Below are positions 26,253 to 34,622 of a stretch of 64,000 nucleotides of DNA, piece after piece (position 1 is the stretch's first letter; each line of letters begins with the position of its first letter). Below the pieces are notes generated by a model, which ran no database searches, had not been told where the DNA came from, and saw only the letters and a program-made list of their open reading frames with translations. The translations under genes were made by a program, and so were the position numbers. This DNA is from Streptomyces sp. SID5910. GTDB taxonomy: Bacteria; Actinomycetota; Actinomycetes; Streptomycetales; Streptomycetaceae. The DNA is taken from contig NZ_WWHX01000901.1 in the NCBI RefSeq assembly GCF_009862125.1, positions 39,834-103,833 of the forward strand, written 5' to 3'.

Positions 26253-26695
26253 TTCTTGCGCCTCGCCGCCCGGTTCGGCGTCGCCGCTTTTCCCGCCTTG
26301 GCGGCTTCCTGCCTGTCGTACGCGTCGGCCGCGCCCTGCATGGTGAGGGCGCCGGGGGTGCGGATGTTCGCTGCCGAGTAGATGAGCACGACGGCGAACT
26401 GCCTGTCGGTCATGCCGTGCTCGGCCCACTCGTCGAGCGTGTCGCGGCCGAACAGGGGCCGGAGCATCTTGCGGATGTCGTCGGGGTTCGAGCTGTGCTG
26501 GAGCCGCTCCATGCCGAGCGTGAACATGAGCGGCATGGACTCGGGCAGCGTGTACCGCTTGCCGTACAGGGTGAACGGGTGGCGCGGCCGGTCGTCGACC
26601 TCCTCGGCAAAGAACGCGTCGAAGTCGTCGGCGGCCTGGGCGATCTCGGCTGCGGTGTCGAGCGGGTCACGCTCGAACTCGTCGTCGTAGCTCAC
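26216..26695 (-). CDS. tail assembly chaperone, short form
   Basis: A 159-residue acidic chaperone (gpG-like): DPLDTAAEIAQAADDFDAFFAEE near the start, RPRHPFTLYGKRYTLP, and a Lys/Arg-rich C-terminus NRAARRKKGKRKT. It is encoded between the major tail protein and the tape measure, where long-tailed phages make two chaperones by ribosomal frameshifting. It coats the tape measure during tail assembly. It overlaps the major tail protein gene by 4 bases. Confidence 0.87.
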   Translation of the reverse strand: MSYDDEFERDPLDTAAEIAQAADDFDAFFAEEVDDRPRHPFTLYGKRYTLPESMPLMFTLGMERLQHSSNPDDIRKMLRPLFGRDTLDEWAEHGMTDRQFAVVLIYSAANIRTPGALTMQGAADAYDRQEAAKAGKAATPNRAARRKKGKRKTASSGRR

Positions 26696-27168
26696 GGCGT
26701 CGTCACCACATCCGCGGAGGTCGGCCAGCCGTTACGGCGGACCGTGCACGACCAGGACGTCTTGTCGTTGTTTCCGCCGCCCTGCTCGCCGGGGGTCATG
26801 GTCGCGTCCCACATGACCCACTTGTCCTGAGACTTGTGCCGCCACCTGATGGGGTTGTGGGAGTCGATGCCGACGCGGGGCGTCCACACGTGGTCGATGT
26901 ACGCCTGGCCGGGGTCCTGCGCACCGGTCGTCTTGTCGATGCGGTACTGGCCTTCCAGGGAGAGCGACGCCCCGCGCTGCATGACGTCTTCCTCGTACGC
27001 GCCTTCGCTCTCGAACGCGACGGTTTCGGTGACCTCTTCGTTCTCGCCCGGGTTGGAGGTGAAGCTGTTCAGGCCAGCAATCGGCAGCCACGTGTCCGTG
27101 CCCGCGTCGATGTCCTGCACCTCGAATATCCAGCCGCGAGCATCGATCGGCCGTGTTGTGCCTGCCAT
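26692..27168 (-). CDS. major tail protein
   Basis: A 158-residue protein starting MAGTTRPIDARGWIFEVQD, with LPIAGLNSFTSNPGENEEVTETVAFESEG and a C-terminal TSWSCTVRRNGWPTSAD. Both are typical of actinophage major tail subunits that polymerise into the tail tube. It lies directly upstream of the chaperones in the standard order. Confidence 0.85.
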   Translation of the reverse strand: MAGTTRPIDARGWIFEVQDIDAGTDTWLPIAGLNSFTSNPGENEEVTETVAFESEGAYEEDVMQRGASLSLEGQYRIDKTTGAQDPGQAYIDHVWTPRVGIDSHNPIRWRHKSQDKWVMWDATMTPGEQGGGNNDKTSWSCTVRRNGWPTSADVVTTP

Positions 27169-27180
27169 GGGCAGTCCTCC

Positions 27181-27594
27181 TTACGGGGTAGGTGTGGGGG
27201 CCGCGTAGTCGATCGCGGCAGTGGTCACGTGTTCGTGGCGTCCGTTGGCGTCCACGCCCATCGGCGACGGGCGCGGCGCGGTGGCGAGGACCAGCCATGT
27301 GCCGTCGGGCAGCTCGATCCCGGCGAGGCCGTGTAGGGCGTCGCGGAGGGCGAGGCAGCGGCGTTCGGACACGCGCGGGTCGGGGGTGCCGCGGACGCGG
27401 ATCTGAAGCTGAGCAGTGTCGGCGTCGTCGCGGGCGACGGGCGTGCCGTCGCCGTAGAGGGTGAGCGCAACGGCCTGGTCGGGGGCCGGCGGCATCGTGC
27501 CGACGTACGTGTCCCCGGTGACCCCTACGGGGTCGTAGGTGAGCAGGTCGAGGCTGGCGAGGTAGCGGGCGATCCCGTCGCCCAGGTCAGCCAC
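27181..27594 (-). CDS. tail terminator protein
   Basis: A 137-residue protein (IARYLASLDLLTYDP, VALTLYGDGTPVARDD, QIRVRGTPDPRVSERRCLALRDALHG) with the profile of the DUF3168/minor-capsid-related tail terminators. It caps the tail tube and joins it to the head completion proteins. It overlaps the upstream gene by 8 bases. Confidence 0.75.
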   Translation of the reverse strand: MADLGDGIARYLASLDLLTYDPVGVTGDTYVGTMPPAPDQAVALTLYGDGTPVARDDADTAQLQIRVRGTPDPRVSERRCLALRDALHGLAGIELPDGTWLVLATAPRPSPMGVDANGRHEHVTTAAIDYAAPTPTP

Positions 27595-27937
27595 GGAGAG
27601 CCCTCCGCACCTGCGCGGCGATCAGCTCCGTGATCGTGCCGTTCTCCTCGTGCAGCGGGCCGCGTAGGTACTGGGCGCTGCGCCCGGCATCGTGCCGCAG
27701 CGTCATGTCTTCGTGCTGCCTGACCGCATAGGGGGTGTCGTAGGACACGGCGGCGGTGATGTCGGCTTCGTCGACGGTCACGGTTGCCGACCGTTCGAGG
27801 GTGCCCTCTTCGATCGGGACGCGGGCCCGGGACACCTGAAGCAGGTGCTCGGCGCCGAGCCGCACGCCCCGCAGGGCGCCGGCGCGGGCGGCACGGTTCA
27901 CGGCCTGGCCGTTCCAGCGGACTGGGGCGCGGCTCAC
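27587..27937 (-). CDS. neck / head-tail joining protein (HK97 gp10-like)
   Basis: A 116-residue protein starting VSRAPVRWNGQAVN, with VPIEEGTLERSATV, YDTPYAVRQHEDM and AQYLRGPLHEENG. This pattern (small basic helix, then 'P-D-E-G-L..S' and 'Y-A..qh') is typical of HK97 gp10-like neck proteins. The GTG at 27937 overlaps the upstream stop as GTGA. Confidence 0.78.
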   Translation of the reverse strand: MSRAPVRWNGQAVNRAARAGALRGVRLGAEHLLQVSRARVPIEEGTLERSATVTVDEADITAAVSYDTPYAVRQHEDMTLRHDAGRSAQYLRGPLHEENGTITELIAAQVRRALRG

Positions 27938-28248
27938 TCCGCGTTCACCTCCGTGCACTCGGGCACCGGAAGCCCCGGCGCGGTGTAGTCGGCGACGCTG
28001 ATCGCCCGGGTGACCCGGCCGCCTGGCAGGGTGATGCGGGACTCAGGCGGGCAGTCGAGGCCCGGCGCGGTGATGATCTGCGCGGTGGCCGTCACCTCGC
28101 GGCCCTGCGCGTTGCGGACGGTGCGAATGTTCGGGGTCACCAGCGCGGCGACCTCGGCGGGCGGCCCGTACGTCGGGCCGTACGCGGAGTCACCCGCGTA
28201 CGGCTCCACCGTGATCTGGTGCCTGAGCAGCCACTCGGGGAGGTTCAC
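27934..28248 (-). CDS. head-tail connector / head closure protein
   Basis: A 104-residue protein starting VNLPEWLLRHQITVEPYAGDS, with YGPTYGPPAEVAALV and TATAQIITAPGLDCPPESRI. This is the typical head closure protein of actinophages. The GTG at 28248 overlaps the previous stop (GTGA). It connects the portal-adaptor ring to the tail terminator. Confidence 0.75.
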   Translation of the reverse strand: MNLPEWLLRHQITVEPYAGDSAYGPTYGPPAEVAALVTPNIRTVRNAQGREVTATAQIITAPGLDCPPESRITLPGGRVTRAISVADYTAPGLPVPECTEVNAE

Positions 28249-28634
28249 GTGATCACCCCCGGCAGGAGTCCGGCGAGGGTGAGGGCCCGCTCGGCGCGCG
28301 GGCCGAGGTCGACGCCCCCTGCGGCCTGCGGGGCGTCGCGGCGGTCGCCGAGGGTCACGGGCCCGATGGACACCGACCCCCAGCGGCCGGCCGCGCCCGT
28401 GCCGTCGTCGCCGGACGCCTGCCGGTACTCGACCTGCGCGCACACCGCGTTGGCGAGGGCCTGCACGATGGCCGGATCGGTCGGCATGCCCGCCGCGTCC
28501 GTGACGTACCAAGCGGTCAGTAGCGCGGTGTCGACGTCCTCGGATGCGCGGGCGAGCTGGCGTTCGGCATCGTCCGGCGCGGGCTTACCGGTCCACGCTG
28601 TGAGCTGCTCGGGGGTGGCGTAGACGCGGCGCAT
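28245..28634 (-). CDS. head-tail adaptor (gp6-like)
   Basis: A 129-residue protein with ATPEQLTAWTGKPAPDDAERQLARASEDVDTALLTAWY, the helical pattern of gp6/gp15-type adaptors that bind the portal. VCAQVEYRQASGDDGTGAA in the second half is also typical. It is part of the coupled connector block. Confidence 0.78.
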   Translation of the reverse strand: MRRVYATPEQLTAWTGKPAPDDAERQLARASEDVDTALLTAWYVTDAAGMPTDPAIVQALANAVCAQVEYRQASGDDGTGAAGRWGSVSIGPVTLGDRRDAPQAAGGVDLGPRAERALTLAGLLPGVIT

Positions 28635-28637
28635 CGC

Positions 28638-28844
28638 TCACCCCCCGTACTGCTCGATGAGCTGTTCCTTGGTCATGGACTCGTGGTTGTCCGGGTCCTG
28701 CTTGTCCGCGTAGGCGAGCCATTCGGCCTTGGACGCGGAACGGGCCGGACGCTCGATGTCGTCCGGCCCGTTGTCCCCGCTCGGCGGCGGGTGGGGTTCG
28801 TCCTCGCCCGTGTCGGGGGCGGGGTGGTAGCGGCGCAGCAGCAC
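28638..28844 (-). CDS. small acidic capsid-region protein
   Basis: A 68-residue protein. The first half is Pro/Asp-rich and disordered. The second half (SKAEWLAYADKQDPDNHESMTKEQLIEQYGG) resembles a short HeH/LEM-like fold often found between capsid and connector genes in actinophages. Function unknown. Confidence 0.65.
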   Translation of the reverse strand: MLLRRYHPAPDTGEDEPHPPPSGDNGPDDIERPARSASKAEWLAYADKQDPDNHESMTKEQLIEQYGG

Positions 28845-28861
28845 GGCGGCGCCCTCCTCTC

Positions 28862-29716
28862 TTATTCGGTGGCGAGGGTGCCGACGCAGACGCCCTTGTC
28901 GTCGAGGCGCTTCACGGCGTAGTGGAGCGTCGTCGCGATCACGGTCGTGCGCTTGAGGATGTCCCGGTCGGTCTCCACGAGGGGGCGCCGCTTGTAGAGC
29001 AGCCCCAGCGAGTTCCGCTTGAGCAGCATGAACTTGCCCGCGGCGATCCGGTTGGTGACGATCACGGGCACGCCCGCAATGGCGCCGATCTGGCCGGTGG
29101 TGACCGGGGTCGCGGTGCCCAGCTTGGCCGCGTCGATGAACCGCTCATCGGCGTACGCGTCCATGAGCTGCGCCGAGTTGAGGAACACGCCGGCGAACTC
29201 CGACGGCTCCCACTCGTCACCGAACTGCGCGATCGCCGGGACCATGGCGTCGGCCCACGAGAACTTCGTCTTCCCGGCCGCGGTGGTGAACCGGAACGGG
29301 TTGCCGCCACCCTGCGCGGACTCGTCGGCCTGCGCCTGCGCGATGAGGGACGCGTCGACCTTGCGGGCGGCGAGGACGCCGAACTGCCGGTGGGCCTCGT
29401 CGTTCGCGTTGCCGAGCGCGGTGAGAACCGCGGTGTCGGTCAGCTCGACGGCCTTGCCGGCCTCCTTGATGGTGGCCTTGTCGCTGGTCTGCTTCATCTC
29501 GGACGTGCCCATGGCGACGCCCTCGGTGAGGTCGTCGAGCTCGCCGAGCGGGGACCACTTCGGGAAGTTGACCGTGTCGCCGGGCTGGCCGGTGAGTCGG
29601 TCGTCGGTGAGTACCGCGGTGCTGCCACCGACGCGGACGGCGCCGGTGAACTTGGCCTGGGACATGTCGCCCCAGACCTCGGGGACGATCAGGTCGGCTG
29701 CGGTGGTCTCGGGCAC
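28862..29716 (-). CDS. major capsid protein (HK97-type)
   Basis: A 284-residue capsid protein with no N-terminal delta domain. Features are LIVPEVWGDMSQAKFTG, the E-loop region VNFPKWSPLGELDDLTEG, the long spine helix NDEAHRQFGVLAARKVDASL, and the P-domain end KRTTVIATTLHYAVKRLD. It follows the scaffold gene, as expected when the scaffold is separate. No protease gene was recognised. Confidence 0.9.
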   Translation of the reverse strand: MPETTAADLIVPEVWGDMSQAKFTGAVRVGGSTAVLTDDRLTGQPGDTVNFPKWSPLGELDDLTEGVAMGTSEMKQTSDKATIKEAGKAVELTDTAVLTALGNANDEAHRQFGVLAARKVDASLIAQAQADESAQGGGNPFRFTTAAGKTKFSWADAMVPAIAQFGDEWEPSEFAGVFLNSAQLMDAYADERFIDAAKLGTATPVTTGQIGAIAGVPVIVTNRIAAGKFMLLKRNSLGLLYKRRPLVETDRDILKRTTVIATTLHYAVKRLDDKGVCVGTLATE

Positions 29717-29759
29717 GGGGCCCTCCTATCGGGATGTCGGCGCGGGGGCCGGGCGGGGG

Positions 29760-30401
29760 TCAGGAACCGGCGAGACGCCGGTAGGTCTCCGGGTCGGAAC
29801 GGAACAGGTCGGCGCGCTCGGCGTAGCCCATCGCGGCGAACTGGGCGGGGGTGATCTCGTTGCTGCCCGGGGTGAAGTCGGCGCCGGCGCGGGCCGGGCC
29901 GGCGGCGAGCCGCGGGTTGGCCCGCACGGCGGCGGTGATCGCGGCGGTGACGGCGGCCTGGTCGACCGGGTCGACGGCGGCGAGCGCGGACATGGCCGAC
30001 TGGGAGTCGAGCAGGGCGACCGGGTCGGCCTGCGCGGCGGGCGCGGCACGGAGTACGGCGGCCTGCACGGCGGCGGTCCGGGCCTGCTCCTGCGCGGTGG
30101 TGAGCTGCTGCTGCGCCCACCGCGGGAGCTTGGACAGGTCGCCCTCGGGGGCCTGCGCGGGCGCGGCCGGGGGCGTCGGCTGCGGGGCAGGCTGGGCGCC
30201 CTGGATGAGCTTCTGCGCCCACTCGGGGAGCGACGACACGTCGCCCTCGGCGGGCTGCTGCGGCGGCGCGGCCGGGGGCGCCGGCGGGTTGGCCGGGTCC
30301 GTGGCCGGAGGCGTCGGCGCGGGCGGGTTGGCCGACGGTGCCGGAGAATTGGCCGGGTCCGTCGACGGGTCGGCGGCCGGGGCGGGGGACGGATCGGGCA
30401 C
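29760..30401 (-). CDS. capsid scaffold protein
   Basis: A 213-residue protein. The first 70 residues are Pro/Ala/Asp-rich and disordered. Two copies of a motif follow (GDVSSLPEWAQKLIQG and GDLSKLPRWAQQQLTT), then a Gln/Ala-rich coiled coil and a C-terminal helix-rich segment. It guides capsid assembly. The GTG at 30401 has AAGGAG 5 bases upstream; the frame upstream to 30554 is an artefact. Confidence 0.78.
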   Translation of the reverse strand: MPDPSPAPAADPSTDPANSPAPSANPPAPTPPATDPANPPAPPAAPPQQPAEGDVSSLPEWAQKLIQGAQPAPQPTPPAAPAQAPEGDLSKLPRWAQQQLTTAQEQARTAAVQAAVLRAAPAAQADPVALLDSQSAMSALAAVDPVDQAAVTAAITAAVRANPRLAAGPARAGADFTPGSNEITPAQFAAMGYAERADLFRSDPETYRRLAGS

Positions 30402-30436
30402 GGTGGCTCCTTGTGGCGACTGGGTGCGGGCATGCG

Positions 30437-30471
30437 AAAGGGGGGCCCGCCGTGGTGGCGGACCCCCCTTC
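30437..30471 (-). terminator. terminator before the scaffold-capsid genes
   Basis: AAAGGGGGG-CCGCC pairs with GGCGG-A-CCCCCCTTT around a 5-base loop. On the minus strand it ends in TTTCGC. It divides the packaging/portal genes from scaffold and capsid, so the capsid genes likely have their own start site or are down-tuned by read-through. Confidence 0.75.
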
Positions 30472-30496
30472 GGGGTCGTGCTGTCAGTGGGGTGTG

Positions 30497-30661
30497 CTAG
30501 GCGTCGTCGTCCTCGGTCGGCCTCGGCGCGGTGCTCGCGTAGCCGCGAATCCACGCGGTACGCAGTAGGTCGCGGTGAGGGCAGGCGGTCGGCGGGTCGC
30601 CTCGGCGGCCGGCCTCGGCTCCGTCCTGCATGGCGCGGACGATGTCTTCGCGCGTGCCCAC
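30497..30661 (-). CDS. ribosome modulation factor-like peptide (RMF/CrpP family)
   Basis: A 54-residue peptide from a GTG preceded by AGAGGTG. VRAMQDGAEAGRRGDPP, TACPHRD and LLRTAWIRGY fit the RMF/CrpP pattern, in which A..eG..A...G is followed by CPY and a C-terminal W-GY. E. coli RMF dimerises ribosomes in stationary phase; phage members are common in actinophages but of unproven role. It lies between the MuF-like gene and the scaffold gene. Confidence 0.7.
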   Translation of the reverse strand: MGTREDIVRAMQDGAEAGRRGDPPTACPHRDLLRTAWIRGYASTAPRPTEDDDA

Positions 30662-30665
30662 GGCG

Positions 30666-32909
30666 TCACCTCTTCTTCTGCTCGGCCCACTTGTTCTCGC
30701 GGGCGCCGGCGGCCCAGCGTTGCGTGCGGCCGGTGACCTGCTCGATGAACTCGGCCTGCGTCAGGCGGCCGTTCTGCTCCCACCACTCTTTCAGCTCGTC
30801 GGACGCCCGCGCATAGGCAATGCGGGCGGGACCGGAGAACAGGGCGAGCGGCGAGTGTCCGGCGAGGCTGGCGGCCTTGTTGAGTAGGTAGCCGTTGCAC
30901 GCGTCGTGCGCGGCGAGCATCTGCTGATAGACGTACTCGTCGTACATCTTGCGGGCCTCGGCCCGGGTGATGGTGTGCCGCTCGTCCTGGTCCTCGTCGT
31001 CGCCGCGGTGCTGCTTCGCGGCGGCGGCCCTGAGCGCGGAGAACGCGGCATCGTCGTCGGCGAGGGCGCCCCACCCTTCCGGGTCGGGTGCGGGGTTCAT
31101 CGCGTCGGCGAGGGCGTCACGGTCGGCGAGCAGGTCGGCGACGGCGTCACCCGTGGCGGCCGGCGCCGGTAGCTCGATGGCGTCGCGGCGGTCCATCTCC
31201 GCGGCGATCCGCAGTACCTCGTCATTGTCGGCGTACGACATGGCCCATGCGAGGGTGTCGTCGCCGACGGCGGCGAGGTCGTCGGCGAGCCGGCCGCCGG
31301 GGAACATGCTGGCGAGCAGGTCGCGGCGGTGTGCCTCGGCTGCGAGGTCGGCGACGTCGTCTGTGCCGTGGGCGATGGCGTCGCGGACACGCGCGGCGAG
31401 CTGGTCGTCGGACAGGCCCACAAGGTCGGCGCGGACGCCGGGGAGCCGGGCCGCGACGTCGCGGCGGTCCAGTTCGGCGGCGATACGGATCGCGTCGGCG
31501 TTGTCGACGTGGCCGATCACGCGGCCAAGCTCGGCATCGCTGAGCGCGGTGAGATCGTCGGCGAGGGTGCCGCCCGGCGCGGCGCGGTCGAGTAGCTGCT
31601 CGGTGTCGCGGCGGTCGGCCTCGACCTCGATCCGGCGGCGGGCCCGGGAGTCGAGCAGGTTCGAGCGCATGGCGGCGGCGAGGTCGTCGTCGCTCATGGC
31701 GCGCACGCTGGCGTCGTCGCCGGACCACACGCGGGCGGCCTCGATCTGCTCGGGCGTCGGATCGTTGCGCGGTGGCCGGCGGTTGGCGGGGAGCTGCGAC
31801 GGGTCGAGCTGCTCGCGGTGGCGCAGTCGGCGGAGGTCGGGGTGTGCGGCGAGATGGTCACGCTGCGCCTTCTGCCACTGGCGGACCTTCGCGCGGGCGA
31901 TGCGCTGCGCTGTGGGGTCGGTGGCTGCGGCCTCGCGGCGCTTCCACTTCCGAATCGTGCGCTCGATCTCGCGCTGTCGCTGCCCGGCCTCGTAGCCCTC
32001 GGGGTCGCTCGTGGGCGTCTCCAGCCGCGTAACGCCCGGGGTGTACATGCTCACGGAGTGGCGGCAGTTCGGGTGCTGCAAGCCGCTCTGCCGGGCTTCG
32101 TCGAGTGATCCGGCGACACGGACGCGGACCATGCGGCCGTCCTCGATGCCGTGTTCCGCCTCGACGATGCGCGCCCCCGCGGGCCCGCTGATCGTCAGTA
32201 CCTTGCCTTCCCAGCGGCGGCACAGGGGGCACTCGCGCGGTGCGTCCGACACGATGACCAGGTCCACGCCGTGGTTGGAGAGGGTGCGCATGTGGGCCTC
32301 GGTGGCGGCGCGGCCGACGGACGTACGGACGGCCATCTCGGCGTATGCGGGCAGTGACCAGCGGCGGCCGGACCGGTCAACGAACGACGTCACGCCCTCA
32401 TCGGCCCAACGGCGCATCGCGTCCTGTGTGGCCTGGCGGCGGGTGCCGGTGCCGAGTAGCGGCGTGGCGGTCACCTCGGCGACGACGGCCCGGAAGCGGT
32501 CCACGATGGTGCGCAGGATCGACCGGTGCCGGTCGGTGACGACGTCGACGGCCTGCTGTGCGAGGCGGTCGACGCTCTGTGCGTTCGGGGTGACGTCGTC
32601 GACCAGGCGGCGCGCGTCGTCGGACAGGGCGCCCAGCTCGGCCACGCCCGCCCGGGCACCCGTGCTGTACGCCTCGGCAACGACGTCGAAAATCTCTAGC
32701 GTCGCGGCCTTGCCCAGCTCGTCGACGACGCCCTGCGAGGCGCGCCTGAGCGTCTGCACGGCGGCGAGTTTCCGCTCGGCCCAGCTGGGCGCGTCGAGGT
32801 CCCGGGCGAGCTGCCGGGCGATGATGCCCAACAGCCGCTCCTCGGCCTGCGCGTACAGGTCGCGGGTGCCCGCGGCCAGATCCTCGACCATGCCGGGGTG
32901 AATGGCCAC
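30666..32909 (-). CDS. MuF-like minor head protein with internal repeats
   Basis: A 747-residue protein next to the portal gene. The first 330 residues match phage minor head protein 2/MuF-type domains (SAPRECPLCRRWEGK, QHPNCRHSVSMYTPG, with Cys pairs and an H-NCRH motif). Residues 390-620 hold three to four copies of a repeat ending in adldRRD (EADRRD, AELDRRD, EAHRRD, AEMDRRD), each preceded by LSD-type helix starts. The C-terminus holds a DACNGYLL region. It is injected or binds the portal; the repeat function is unknown. Confidence 0.82.
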   Translation of the reverse strand: MAIHPGMVEDLAAGTRDLYAQAEERLLGIIARQLARDLDAPSWAERKLAAVQTLRRASQGVVDELGKAATLEIFDVVAEAYSTGARAGVAELGALSDDARRLVDDVTPNAQSVDRLAQQAVDVVTDRHRSILRTIVDRFRAVVAEVTATPLLGTGTRRQATQDAMRRWADEGVTSFVDRSGRRWSLPAYAEMAVRTSVGRAATEAHMRTLSNHGVDLVIVSDAPRECPLCRRWEGKVLTISGPAGARIVEAEHGIEDGRMVRVRVAGSLDEARQSGLQHPNCRHSVSMYTPGVTRLETPTSDPEGYEAGQRQREIERTIRKWKRREAAATDPTAQRIARAKVRQWQKAQRDHLAAHPDLRRLRHREQLDPSQLPANRRPPRNDPTPEQIEAARVWSGDDASVRAMSDDDLAAAMRSNLLDSRARRRIEVEADRRDTEQLLDRAAPGGTLADDLTALSDAELGRVIGHVDNADAIRIAAELDRRDVAARLPGVRADLVGLSDDQLAARVRDAIAHGTDDVADLAAEAHRRDLLASMFPGGRLADDLAAVGDDTLAWAMSYADNDEVLRIAAEMDRRDAIELPAPAATGDAVADLLADRDALADAMNPAPDPEGWGALADDDAAFSALRAAAAKQHRGDDEDQDERHTITRAEARKMYDEYVYQQMLAAHDACNGYLLNKAASLAGHSPLALFSGPARIAYARASDELKEWWEQNGRLTQAEFIEQVTGRTQRWAAGARENKWAEQKKR

Positions 32910-32924
32910 GGGGCGCCCCCTTCT

Positions 32925-34424
32925 CTACGCGGCGAGCGGGTACGTGCCGCCCGGGTCTCCCGGGTCGGGGGCGCCGGCGCCGGTCTCCCGCAGGATCGCG
33001 ACGACCTCCGCCTTCACGTCCGCGTCGTCCCACTCGGGGTTCAGCAACTTCACCTTCGTCTTGGTCGACACGGCCCCGGCACGGGCGAGCAGCTCCAGCG
33101 TGGTCGCCTGCTGCTGCGCGCTCTCGGTGGCGCCCCTGAACTCGACGCGGGGCCGCTCGGGGGTCGCCTTGCTGCCGAAGTGGACGACGTCAACCTGCAT
33201 GTACGCGTGCAGGATGTCGCCGAGCCCGTGCCGCCAGTGACCGGTCTTCGCCTTCCGGGTGACGTCGGAGCGGGCGTCCTTCGAGTCGACCTCGGTCGCG
33301 GTGACCGGGGCCCCGTCCGTCTCCAGCCCGAAGCTCTGCGGCGAGTAGCCGGCGGCCTGCGCAGCCTGTCGGGTGATCGCCTCCGCGGTGGCCTTGTGTT
33401 CCTCAACTCGGATGGCGAACTGATTGACGGTGATGCTGGCGGCGCCCTGCTCGTTCGGCGGGATCTTGAGCGTCTGCCACAGCTCGCGTTCCTCGTCGAA
33501 ATCGGCGCCGGCACCCGGGCCGTTGTTCCGGAGGTACCCGTCGGGAACGATCAGCCGGGACCGGGCCAGACGGAGATCCCGCATCCATGACGTCCATGTC
33601 TCGTCGAGGCTGTCGAACATGTCGTAGATCGGCGCGGCATAGTCCGACCGGCCGACCGGTGAGCCGCGGTGCAGCCTGTGGGGGGTCATGTTCGGCACGT
33701 ACGCGGCCGTGAGTCCCCGGATCAGGGTTGCGGTCGCCCCGTCCTTGTCGACGGTCGGCGCGATGCTGGCGATGTCGGGGTGCTCGGTGAGCGGCACGGC
33801 CCGGCCGATGTTGTCGCGCGTGCCCTGGTACAGGGCGTGGCGGATGAGGCCCGGCTCGTGCTGTTCGAGGTGCCGCCACACGGTGCCGCCCTCGATCGAT
33901 CCGGACAGCTCCCGCCAGAACGTCACGGCGCTGAGCATGCCGTGCCGGAACTCGGGAACGGCCTGGTCGGGCTGCATCGCGGACAGGAGGGGCCGCTCTG
34001 CAAGCTCGCGGTCCCACGCCACGCGCAGGTAAATCCCGCCGAGCGCGGCGGCCTGCTCGGCTGCGCCCATGAGGGTCTGATGTACGCGGCCGGCGTCGAG
34101 CTGCTCGTCGAGCCGCTCCTGTGCCGCCGTGTTCGTGACGGTGATGCGCGGCATGTCGGCGAACAGCAGCGCGGCGGACGTAGCGGCGATGTCGCCGGGC
34201 AGGGGGATGTGTAGCCGATGGTCGCGGCGGCCGTGCTGCGTGGGGCTCCTGCGGGACCACAAGCCCCGCAGCCCCCGGCGGCGTTCGGCGCGGTGACCGT
34301 GGCCGTAGACGTGGGCGAGGCGCTTCCGGTCGCCGCTGTACCACGCGTCATCGAGGCGCATACCGGCGTAGTACGGGGCCCACTGCGGCGGCGGCCACGC
34401 GGCGCCGTTCTCAGGCAGTGGCAT
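32925..34424 (-). CDS. portal protein (SPP1 gp6-like)
   Basis: A 499-residue portal protein: DDAWYSGDRKRLAHVYG, DIAATSAALLFADMPRI, LGGIYLRVAWDRELAER, LDETWTSWMRDLRLARSR and YSPQSFGLETDG. It forms the dodecameric DNA gate and docking site of the terminase. It sits between terminase and the MuF-like gene, as in most actinophages. Confidence 0.87.
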   Translation of the reverse strand: MPLPENGAAWPPPQWAPYYAGMRLDDAWYSGDRKRLAHVYGHGHRAERRRGLRGLWSRRSPTQHGRRDHRLHIPLPGDIAATSAALLFADMPRITVTNTAAQERLDEQLDAGRVHQTLMGAAEQAAALGGIYLRVAWDRELAERPLLSAMQPDQAVPEFRHGMLSAVTFWRELSGSIEGGTVWRHLEQHEPGLIRHALYQGTRDNIGRAVPLTEHPDIASIAPTVDKDGATATLIRGLTAAYVPNMTPHRLHRGSPVGRSDYAAPIYDMFDSLDETWTSWMRDLRLARSRLIVPDGYLRNNGPGAGADFDEERELWQTLKIPPNEQGAASITVNQFAIRVEEHKATAEAITRQAAQAAGYSPQSFGLETDGAPVTATEVDSKDARSDVTRKAKTGHWRHGLGDILHAYMQVDVVHFGSKATPERPRVEFRGATESAQQQATTLELLARAGAVSTKTKVKLLNPEWDDADVKAEVVAILRETGAGAPDPGDPGGTYPLAA

Positions 34425-34608
34425 CGGGGCTCACCTCCTGGTCGCCGGCGCGGTCGAGGGCGTCGGCTGCGGCCCGGAACAGGTCGGCGAGGTTGTGCGC
34501 GACGGTCTCGCCGGGGTCGAGAGTGAGCGTCCCGACGTCGGCCGTGTAGTCGCCCACGATGAGCGTCACGGGCAAGGTGACCGGGGGGAACAGTGGCGTG
34601 ACGACCAT
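34411..34608 (-). CDS. small hypothetical phage protein
   Basis: A 65-residue protein starting MVVTPLFPPVTLPVTLIVGD, with LDPGETVAHNLADLFRAAADALD. No family recognised. It sits between terminase and portal and overlaps the portal start by 14 bases. A GGAGA lies 10 bases before the ATG. Confidence 0.55.
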   Translation of the reverse strand: MVVTPLFPPVTLPVTLIVGDYTADVGTLTLDPGETVAHNLADLFRAAADALDRAGDQEVSPDATA

Positions 34609-34622
34609 GGGCGGCGGGTCTC

